This document shows positions 1-5,130 of a stretch of DNA of 7,825 nt, in pieces. How positions within the stretch are numbered: the stretch's first letter is position 1; the number at the start of each line of letters is the position of its first letter. Origin of the DNA: CAZIOH01 sp964540815 (lineage in GTDB: Bacteria > Myxococcota_A > Polyangia > Fen-1088); the NCBI GenBank assembly GCA_964540815.1, contig CAZIOH010000154.1:1-7825 (forward strand). The letters run 5' to 3'. A program made the position numbers and the translations under genes. The notes below the pieces were generated by a model. It did no database searches. It worked only from the letters and a program-made list of their open reading frames with translations, and was not told the DNA's origin.

Positions 1-2
1 TG

Positions 3-683
3 ACCTACGACTTCACGCCCGGCGCCCTCTACCAGATCTACGCCGCCCCGCTGCGCCTGACCGCCATTCAGCTCCAGCCCGGCGAGAAGGTCATCGGCAA
101 GCCGGCCGTCGGCGACAGCATCCGTTGGATCATGGCGCTCGGTCGCTGGGGCTCGGGGGCCCCCGACGCCCTCGAGTATCAATGCCTCTACCTCAAGCCC
201 ACCCGCCCCGGCCTGCAAAGCACCCTCGCCATCAACACCGATCGGCGGACCTACTACCTCGAGCCCCACAGCTTCGAGGACACCTACATGGCCGCCGTCA
301 AGTTCCGATACCCCCACGACGAGCTGGCCGACGTCGAGGCCGCCAGGTCCAGGGACGACGCCCTCGCCAAGACCACGACCACCACCAACGTGAACCTCGA
401 CTCCATCAACTTCGGCTACCGCGTGACGGTGGTGAAGGACAAGCCGTCCTGGGCCCCAGAGCAAATCTTTGACGACGGCCGAAAGACCTTCATCCGGTTC
501 CCGGTCTCGATGTTGACCCGAGAAGCCCCGGCCCTTTTCGTGCTGTCGTCGACGGATGAGGTCCAGCTCGTCAACTACCGGGTCAAGAACGACTTCTACG
601 TCGTCGACCGCCTCATCGAACGGGCCGAGCTCCGGGTTGGGCAGAAGGACCAAGAGATCGTCCAGGTTGCTCGCGAGCGGTAG
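3..683 (+). CDS. trbG: VirB9/TrbG/CagX-family conjugal transfer protein, 5' end missing
   Basis: This is the 3' part of a VirB9-family gene; the frame is open from base 3 and stops with TAG at 681-683, leaving about 226 residues. VirB9 proteins sit in the periplasm and outer membrane and, with VirB7 and VirB10, form the core complex of type IV secretion systems. Visible family features are the N-domain motif LTAIQLQPGEKVIG followed by GDSIRW (bases about 57-130), the middle segment ending in YRVTVV, and the C-terminal domain signature FDDGRKTFIRFP (about bases 468-503), followed by LVNYRVKNDFYVVDRL and AELRVG. The signal peptide and start lie outside the window. The next gene, a VirB10 homologue, starts 18 bp downstream, the usual order in trb/virB operons. 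Codons strongly favour C in the third position. The family call is secure; the symbol trbG rather than virB9 is by convention. Confidence 0.93.
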   Translation, partial: TYDFTPGALYQIYAAPLRLTAIQLQPGEKVIGKPAVGDSIRWIMALGRWGSGAPDALEYQCLYLKPTRPGLQSTLAINTDRRTYYLEPHSFEDTYMAAVKFRYPHDELADVEAARSRDDALAKTTTTTNVNLDSINFGYRVTVVKDKPSWAPEQIFDDGRKTFIRFPVSMLTREAPALFVLSSTDEVQLVNYRVKNDFYVVDRLIERAELRVGQKDQEIVQVARER

Positions 684-701
684 CCCACCACGGAACAGAC
701 G

Positions 702-1910
702 ATGTCACACCGCACCGACCTCGACTCGACCCCCTCCGAGGGCGGTCCGCCGGGTCCCGATCCGGTACCCGATTCTGAGACCACGACCATCCCGCGCGAG
801 CCGACTGATGTGCATCGGAGCAAGATTCCCCCCGACGATCCGCGGCTGCACATCGAGCGCCCGCAATTCCGCACGTTGAGAAAGGCACCTGCCTTGCTGG
901 CGCTCGGCGGCATCGGCGCGTTCGGTCTGGTCGCCCTCGCCATCGGCCTCAGACCATCCGCGGCTCCGCCGGAGAGCAAGTCCACGACCCGCCCGCCCGA
1001 GGGGAGTGCCCCTCCCGTCCCCCTGCCCGAGATTCTACGGATCCCCCATGAAACCAGCACGACTGGTGGCGATGGCCGTAACCGCCCGGCCTCCGACGGA
1101 GGCCAACCGTCCACGGATGCTCCGGCGGCAACGCCGCCAGCGGTGCGACCGGCCGACCCACGGGCCGAAGCCCGACGAGAAGAATTCTGGAGGGCCCGGG
1201 GTGCCGGCCTGTTCGCCGCGATGGACGACACCAGCACCGCGGACCCAGCGATCCGACTATCGACGACGCCAGTCCCGGCGCCACCGAACAACGCCGGCCC
1301 GGCGGCCGCGGCCCAGTCCCCGGCCGATTCAACCCATTCACCCGACTCGAACCTCCAGGAGCGCAAGAACGACTTCCTGTCCAGAGCGGGGACGAGCGCA
1401 GCGGAGACCGTCGCCCGATCGGTCACCGCACCCGCGAGCCCCTACGAGCTCAAGGCAGGCACGCTGATCCCCGCCGTTCTGATCACCGGCATCAACAGCG
1501 ATCTGCCCGGCCAGGTCGTCGCCCAGGTCCGAGAAAGCGTCTACGACACCGTGACCGGCAACTACCTCCTCGTCCCCCAGGGCTCCCGGCTCATCGCCGC
1601 CTACGACTCGATGGTCGCCTGGGGCCAAGAGCGCGTCCTCCTCTGCTGGAACCGCCTCATCCGCCCCGACGGCACCTCCATCACCCTCGACTGCATGCCC
1701 GGCATCGACCTCGCAGGCTACGCCGGCCTCTCCGACGAAGTCGACAACCACTGGACCAAGCTCATCACCGGCGCCGCCCTCTCGAGCATTCTCGCCGCCA
1801 CCGCCCAGCGCACGCAGGGCGACGTCACCGGCTTCCAGCCCTCGCTCTCCCAGTCCTGGGCCAGCAACGCCGCCGGCCAGATCAACCAGGCCGGTCAGCA
1901 GCTCCTGTGC
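702..1910 (+). pseudogene. trbI: VirB10/TrbI-family conjugal transfer protein, C-terminus lost
   Basis: VirB10/TrbI proteins span the inner membrane and periplasm and help form the outer-membrane pore of type IV secretion systems. The ATG at 702 follows GGAACAG with normal spacing. Residues 1-60 are a charged, Pro-rich cytoplasmic tail. Residues about 62-83 form one membrane helix. Residues 84-240 are a Pro/Ala-rich periplasmic linker. The VirB10 C-terminal domain starts near residue 250 (KAGTLIPAVLITGINSDLPG, then QVRESVYDT, LLVPQGSRLIAAYDS and RLIRPDGTSITLDCMPG). The antenna helices follow (HWTKLITGAALSSILAA). Similarity ends at GQINQAGQQLL, residue about 402. The final beta segment of the family (typically a QPT-x-x-x-RPGxPVRV-like stretch ending in LxPY) is absent in all three forward frames. 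The frame stays open to 2252 only because it runs into an unrelated small gene. I call this a truncated, probably non-functional remnant; a tolerated short variant cannot be excluded. Confidence 0.85.
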
Positions 1911-1997
1911 GAGCCTCACGAGACGACGACCTCTTGGCGGCCCGTCCGTCCACGAGAAAGGCCACACCGGGGTCGCATTCGGCACTCGCTGAGGCTC
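1911..1997. repeat. Spaced inverted repeat upstream of the sigma-54 promoter
   Basis: GAGCCTCA at 1911-1918 is matched exactly by its reverse complement TGAGGCTC at 1990-1997. Both arms have related flanks (GCGAG-type on the outside, CGAG-type on the inside, offset by single bases), so the imperfect match is longer than eight bases. The arms lie about 165 and 90 bases upstream of the predicted start of transcription at about 2083, the usual range for enhancer sites of sigma-54 activators. The binding role is inference; the left arm also sits exactly where VirB10 similarity stops. Confidence 0.4.
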
Positions 1998-2042
1998 TCG
2001 CTGCAAGAATTGCGGCGGAGCGACCGCTTTACCCCTACTGCT

Positions 2043-2062
2043 GTGCCCCCGCGGGGTGGCAC
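2043..2062. repeat. Imperfect GC-rich palindrome overlapping the -24 element
   Basis: The arms GTGCC (2043-2047) and GGCAC (2058-2062) flank a core containing the self-complementary CCCGCGGG (2048-2055) plus two unpaired bases. The right arm is part of the -24 box of the promoter at 2057-2072, so a protein bound here could block the polymerase. It may equally be a chance product of GC-rich sequence. Confidence 0.3.
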
Positions 2063-2072
2063 GAAACCTGCT
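2057..2072 (+). promoter_or_regulatory. Near-consensus sigma-54 (-24/-12) promoter for the small membrane protein gene
   Basis: The sequence TGGCACGAAACCTGCT matches the sigma-54 consensus TGGCACGRNNNTTGCW at every defined position but one (C for T next to the -12 TGC). The invariant GG (2058-2059) and GC (2070-2071) are exactly 12 bases apart, as required. The predicted start of transcription is about 2083, leaving a leader of roughly 20 bases with a strong ribosome binding site. Sigma-54 promoters need an ATP-driven enhancer-binding activator, none of which is encoded in the window. Confidence 0.72.
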
Positions 2073-2092
2073 GGGTATCCGACTTGGAAAGC

Positions 2093-2099
2093 GAGGAGG
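2093..2099 (+). promoter_or_regulatory. Strong ribosome binding site that defines the ATG at 2103
   Basis: GAGGAGG lies three bases before the ATG at 2103. It is the best Shine-Dalgarno match in the window. It supports independent initiation at 2103 rather than translation as the tail of the trbI frame. Confidence 0.75.
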
Positions 2100-2102
2100 A
2101 CC

Positions 2103-2252
2103 ATGCTGTGGACTTTGGCTGTGATACTTGTCGTACTGTGGGCGTTGGGTCTGGCGACTTCGTATACGCTGGGCGGATTCATTCACATCCTGCTCGTGCT
2201 CGCCGTCGTCGCCGTGATTGTGCGGGTGATCCAAGGCCGTCGGATCATCTGA
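2103..2252 (+). CDS. lmo0937/DUF5670-type small membrane protein (49 aa)
   Basis: This 49-residue protein starts MLWTLAVILVVLWALG, continues SYTLGGFIHILLVLAVVAV and ends VRVIQGRRII. It has two hydrophobic helices (about residues 3-18 and 24-41) around a short SYTLGGF turn and a basic tail. The arrangement and the SYTLGG-x-IH-x-LL and I-QGRR motifs match the lmo0937/DUF5670 family of tiny bacterial membrane proteins, whose biochemical role is unknown and which are widespread in bacteria. Its length is normal for the family, so it is a complete gene. It shares the reading frame of the upstream trbI remnant without an intervening stop, so an automatic caller could hide it inside a 516-residue ORF. 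It has its own strong ribosome binding site at 2093-2099 and a sigma-54 promoter at 2057-2072, which suggests conditional, activator-dependent expression, for example under stress (inference). Confidence 0.85.
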   Translation: MLWTLAVILVVLWALGLATSYTLGGFIHILLVLAVVAVIVRVIQGRRII

Positions 2253-2687
2253 GGCGATCGCGACCAGATACGGGGAGGCGGCTACCGCAAGAACGTCAGG
2301 CGGCGGCATCGTGCCGGCGCGGACAGACGGTGTCGCCGCCTTTGTGCAAACGGCCGCGCTGGGCTACTCGACGCGGATGGGCGCCTGTCACTCGCGGCTC
2401 ACGGAGAGCCATGGTGGGTGGGCCTCGCTCACAATCAAGTGGCCCGCGCCGATGTGTGGTGCAACAAGACTCTGGGAGGAGAATGTCCCCGAGGGCCGGC
2501 GCGAGGAAGTTTGATGCGAGCTCACCCGGCTATTTTGTGGCTGGCCGCGTTTCGCCCTGGGGAAACCGACATGGGACTGAAATGGAACGGCCGTTTCTTC
2601 CTCCGTGCATCCGATGGACCGCGGATAAGCTGCCCGCCAGCTCTTCAGCATCCATCAGTGATGGTGCTGTGCCGCCCGGCTCGGCGT

Positions 2688-2703
2688 TGGCACCTTGTGT
2701 GCT
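2688..2703 (+). promoter_or_regulatory. Possible sigma-54 (-24/-12) promoter
   Basis: TGGCACCTTGTGTGCT has the full -24 hexamer TGGCAC and a TGCT -12 box. Its GG (2689-2690) and GC (2701-2702) are 12 bases apart, as sigma-54 requires. The inner bases fit less well than at 2057-2072. No recognisable gene starts just downstream (predicted transcript start about 2714), so it could be a chance match, a promoter for a leader or small RNA, or a distant promoter for the regulator gene at 3043. Confidence 0.3.
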
Positions 2704-2791
2704 GCCCTGGCGCTGGCACTGCCGTAGGCGATGTGCTCCACTGCGCCGCTCGCGCGCGACGAGAGCGCGGGATGCAGAGCAGAAGGCGAAC

Positions 2792-2807
2792 TGGCGTGAC
2801 GGTTGCC
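2792..2807 (+). promoter_or_regulatory. Possible sigma-54 (-24/-12) promoter upstream of the response regulator gene
   Basis: TGGCGTGACGGTTGCC matches the consensus at TGGC, at the GA after the -24 box and at the full TTGC -12 box. The GG (2793-2794) to GC (2805-2806) spacing is correct. It departs from consensus at two bases of the -24 box and at the last base. A transcript would start near 2818 and reach the regulator start codon at 3043 after a leader of about 225 bases. Weak evidence. Confidence 0.3.
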
Positions 2808-3042
2808 AATCGGCGGCCTCGACGAGCCCTGGTCGGCCATCCCCGCTACCCCCTCGCTGGACGCCCAGAGGACAGACGCTGCACGCGGTCACACGGCCTG
2901 TTCGGACCGCCGACTTGGCGACCGCCGTGGCGAATTCTCGCTCTTCAAGAACGCCGGGCGCAAGAACTGCGCGAACAACTGCTCCGTGAAGCCGTTGTTG
3001 CCTGCTTTCGGTGCTGGTACGAAAGTTGCCCCAATCCGATTC

Positions 3043-3723
3043 ATGCAACAATTGGTCACCGAGCGTCGCCCGAGAGAGCCGTCAAGCCGTACACAGGGGC
3101 CGACACCACGCATCGCCGTGCTTTCCGACCATGAGCTGTATCGGGACGGGATCGTCTTGATCCTGCGGCAGCACGGGTTCAGGCGTGCCGAAGGCTTCGC
3201 CAACTCAGGGGCCCTCCTGAAGAGCGCCCGCGTCGCGCCCGTGGATCTCGCGCTCGTTGACCTCGCGCACGAGCCGGAGAATTCCGAGGAGCTCGGGTGC
3301 CTCTTGCGGGCCGCGTGGCCCGATCTGACCTTGGTCGCAATTGGAACGCAGCTCCAACTGGCAGCGAGGGCGCAAGACGTGGACGGTTGCGTCGAGCTCC
3401 CGACCGACGGCGCGGCCCGGCTCCAGGCCATGGCCGAGGCCGTCGCCCGTAGCCACAAAGGTCCGATCAAAGGTCCGATCAAGTTCGCGACGTCGCCGGA
3501 GGTTGCACAGCAGGGCCTGACCTGGGCGTCGCTCACGCCGCGCCAGCGTCAGGTGCTCGGGCTCCTCGGGTGTGGCGTGGAGAACTCGAAGATAGCTGAC
3601 TCCCTTTGCATTTCCGAGCGGGCGATCAAAGCCCACGTCAGCTGCTTACTCGAGAAATTCCGTGTAAACAACCGGACCGAGCTCGCTCTGATCGCGTGTC
3701 GGGCGGGGGTCGCGCCCGCATAG
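3043..3723 (+). CDS. NarL/FixJ (LuxR)-family response regulator with degenerate receiver domain
   Basis: This 226-residue protein has a receiver-like domain (about residues 22-135), a short linker and a LuxR-type helix-turn-helix (about 164-222). The DNA-binding part is canonical: LTPRQRQVLGLL, then NSKIADSLCISERAIKAHVS, then KFRVNNRTELALIA. It should bind DNA as a dimer and act as a transcription factor. In the receiver only one acidic residue remains in the first loop (LSDH, D29, where families usually have DD). A candidate phosphoacceptor D73 is present (LALVDLA). The usual Thr/Ser after strand 4 and the Lys of strand 5 are not evident (AIGTQ and GCVELPTD instead). The frame is open upstream of 3043, but the start there fits the family length and leaves a normal short N-terminal tail. 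The ribosome binding site is weak. The kinase operon begins 255 bp downstream on the same strand, so the protein may be its output partner (inference). Confidence 0.82.
   Translation: MQQLVTERRPREPSSRTQGPTPRIAVLSDHELYRDGIVLILRQHGFRRAEGFANSGALLKSARVAPVDLALVDLAHEPENSEELGCLLRAAWPDLTLVAIGTQLQLAARAQDVDGCVELPTDGAARLQAMAEAVARSHKGPIKGPIKFATSPEVAQQGLTWASLTPRQRQVLGLLGCGVENSKIADSLCISERAIKAHVSCLLEKFRVNNRTELALIACRAGVAPA
3457..3480. repeat. Perfect 12-bp tandem duplication inside the regulator gene
   Basis: AAAGGTCCGATC occurs twice without interruption (3457-3468 and 3469-3480), followed by AAG. It encodes KGPIKGPIK at residues about 139-147, in the linker between the receiver and the DNA-binding domain. 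The unit is a multiple of three, so the frame is kept and only linker length changes. It is probably a recent slippage duplication. Confidence 0.9.
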
Positions 3724-3865
3724 AGTCCCTCCAGTCGCATGGATAGTGGGTGTGGCTCCGTTGCGCGACGAGAAATCGGCCTAGTACGGAGTCGGAGGAG
3801 TCCACGGCGAGCGACCTACGGTGGCGCCGGCAGGGTTCCTCGAGAGGGGTTCCCTTTGGTACATA

Positions 3866-3894
3866 TTGAGTTCGTGCCAGCCGGGTCATAGTTT
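3866..3894 (+). promoter_or_regulatory. Possible vegetative promoter of the kinase operon
   Basis: An unusually AT-rich patch contains TTGAGT (3866-3871, -35-like) and, after 15 or 17 bases, CATAGT (3887-3892) or TAGTTT (3889-3894) as -10-like hexamers. Neither -10 is a good match. The position upstream of the two kinase genes and the contrast with the surrounding GC content are the main support. Confidence 0.3.
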
Positions 3895-3901
3895 ACCCGG
3901 C
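3880..3901. promoter_or_regulatory. Perfect 7-bp inverted repeat (operator or leader hairpin) before the kinase operon
   Basis: GCCGGGT (3880-3886) and ACCCGGC (3895-3901) are exact reverse complements separated by the AT-rich spacer CATAGTTT. It overlaps the possible -10 region and lies 77 bases before the preferred ATG at 3979. It could be an operator for a dimeric regulator or a leader hairpin. No T-run follows, so it does not look like an intrinsic terminator of the upstream gene on this strand. Confidence 0.45.
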
Positions 3902-3978
3902 GAGGGCCTGTGGACCTCGTCGCCGACGACCGGAAGTCTGCGGCGAATGCACGTGCTGCATCGAGACCAAGGCAGGCC

Positions 3979-5124
3979 ATGACCCCAAGCGCCGAGAACC
4001 CGAACCCGACCGCCACGATCCTCGTCGTCGACGACAACGAGGCCAACCGCTTGCTCGCAGAAAACACGCTCGAAGACGAGGGCTATCGCGTCGTCTTGGC
4101 CAGCGGTGGGGCCGAGGGGGTCGCCGCCTTCGAGAGGGAGCACCCAGACTGCGTTCTTCTGGATATTCGCATGCCCGAGGTTGACGGCTTCACCGCGTGC
4201 GAGCGGATCCGGGCGCTTCCCCGCGGCTCCGAGACGCCCGTCCTCTTTCTCACCGCGTTGCGGGACGTCGACACCTTCGACCATGCCCTTCGGGCGGGTG
4301 GAGACGACTTCCTCACGAAGCCCGTTCGGCCCACCGAGCTCGTCATTCGCGTCCGGAACGCACTCAAGCTGCGTCGTCTGAACTTCGAGCTCCGCGAACA
4401 CTACGAGATTCTCAGGAGACAGCGGGACGATCTCTTTCGTTTGCAGCTGCAGAAGGAGCGGCTGACGGCGTTCGTCGTTCATGATCTCAAGAATCCGGTG
4501 AACTCGTTGGAACTCCGCGCGCAGCTCCTGCTCCGCGACGAGGGGCTCCATGAGAAGGCGCGCGACTCGGTGATTAAGATGCGATCTGCGGTGCGGAAGC
4601 TCGCCCAGATGATCCACAATCTCCTCGATCTCAGCAAAGCGGCCGAGGGTCAGCTGGCTCCCAGGCGCTCCGACATCGATCTGCGGGCGCTCGTAGACGA
4701 CGTGATCGCGGAGCTCGACGTCGACGCTCAGCTCCAGGAAGTGAAGCTTCGAAGGACACTCGAGACCGACCGGGTTTACGCAGACGAGGATCTCTTCCGC
4801 CGGACGCTGACCAACCTGGTCGAGAACGCCATTCGGTATGCGCCGCCCGAAACGTCGGTCACGATCGCGGCGGCCCGCCTCGTTGGGGGGATAGAGCTTC
4901 GAATAGCCGACGCAGGCACCGGGATCCCGCCCGAGATGCGCGAAAGGGTCTTCGATCCCTTTGTGCGGGTAGAGTCAGATGCCCGCGTCCTTGAGCGCAG
5001 CGGCCATGGGCTCGGCCTGACCTTCTGCAAACTCGCCGTCGAAGCGCACGGCGGAAGTATTTGGATCGAGGATGCCGCCCCGGGCGCCGTCTTTTGTATG
5101 AAGCTTCCGCATGATGGCGCGTGA
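3979..5124 (+). CDS. REC-HisKA-HATPase sensor kinase/response regulator hybrid
   Basis: This 381-residue protein has an N-terminal receiver followed by a histidine kinase core, and no membrane segment. The receiver (about residues 13-127) starts TILVVDDNEANR, has phosphoacceptor D62 in CVLLDIRMPEVDG, the Thr of FLTA and the Lys of FLTKPVRP. A coiled-coil linker (LREHYEILRRQRDDLFRLQLQ run) leads to the H-box FVVHDLKNPVNS with H168. The ATPase domain has the N-box TNLVENAIRYAP, G1 box DAGTGIP and G2 box GHGLGL. All catalytic motifs look intact. The ATG at 3979 has AAGG six bases upstream and begins just before the receiver; an in-frame GTG at 3910 would add 23 residues and has a poorly spaced GAGGG. 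With the receiver in front, the kinase is probably controlled by phosphorylation or binding of that domain. The next kinase gene follows after six bases, implying co-expression and a shared relay (inference). Confidence 0.93.
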   Translation: MTPSAENPNPTATILVVDDNEANRLLAENTLEDEGYRVVLASGGAEGVAAFEREHPDCVLLDIRMPEVDGFTACERIRALPRGSETPVLFLTALRDVDTFDHALRAGGDDFLTKPVRPTELVIRVRNALKLRRLNFELREHYEILRRQRDDLFRLQLQKERLTAFVVHDLKNPVNSLELRAQLLLRDEGLHEKARDSVIKMRSAVRKLAQMIHNLLDLSKAAEGQLAPRRSDIDLRALVDDVIAELDVDAQLQEVKLRRTLETDRVYADEDLFRRTLTNLVENAIRYAPPETSVTIAAARLVGGIELRIADAGTGIPPEMRERVFDPFVRVESDARVLERSGHGLGLTFCKLAVEAHGGSIWIEDAAPGAVFCMKLPHDGA

Positions 5125-5130
5125 AGAGGC

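Larger units (their letters stand above)
2253..3042. other. Gene-poor stretch with no recognisable product
   Basis: About 790 bases lie between the small membrane protein gene and the response regulator. Long frames are open on both strands, but their translations are Arg/Pro/Ser/Cys-rich, lack recognisable motifs and do not show the C-rich third positions of the neighbouring genes. The best initiation signal is GGGAGGAGAATG (ATG at 2483), opening a 168-codon frame to 2989 that I do not recognise and doubt is coding. A second frame, starting at the ATG at 2571, ends its open stretch with an amphipathic run RRAQELREQLLREAV near 2945-3000, which might be a decayed fragment. Two sigma-54-like sites are listed separately. 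No tRNA or known RNA element was seen. Confidence 0.6.

Noticed and set aside
1908..2102. A simple frameshift in trbI, with the C-terminus continuing in another frame
   Set aside because: None of the three forward frames after 1908 shows the expected VirB10 C-terminal beta segment, so loss by rearrangement fits better.
702..2252. Reading the whole open frame as one 516-residue TrbI protein
   Set aside because: VirB10 similarity ends near 1908, the following residues are low-complexity Arg/Pro/Ser sequence, and the last 49 residues form a complete DUF5670-type protein with its own ribosome binding site and promoter.
596..2309. Long minus-strand open frames opposite trbI
   Set aside because: They are mirror frames of a GC-rich gene with strong third-position bias and have no recognisable domains.
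2932..2948. TGGCGAATTCTCGC as another -24/-12 promoter
   Set aside because: The GG-to-GC spacing is one base short, which is not tolerated by sigma-54.
1907..2989. 360-codon plus-strand open frame across the DUF5670 gene and the gene-poor stretch
   Set aside because: It overlaps a convincing small gene in another frame, is Arg/Ser/Pro-rich, lacks motifs and has weak codon periodicity.
2803..3042. Extending the LuxR-type regulator upstream by 80 residues
   Set aside because: The extra residues resemble no domain, and the family length and receiver position fit the ATG at 3043.
3833..3853. GGGTTCC direct repeat (3833-3839 and 3847-3853)
   Set aside because: Seven bases at a 14-base offset could be paired operator half-sites, but there is no further support and chance is likely.
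3856..3872. TTGGTACATATTGAG as a -24/-12 promoter for the kinase operon
   Set aside because: There is no GC at the required 12-base distance from the GG.
3910..3978. GTG at 3910 as start of the REC-kinase gene
   Set aside because: It remains possible, but its Shine-Dalgarno match is poorly spaced and the 23 added residues are not part of the receiver; the ATG at 3979 has AAGG at good distance.
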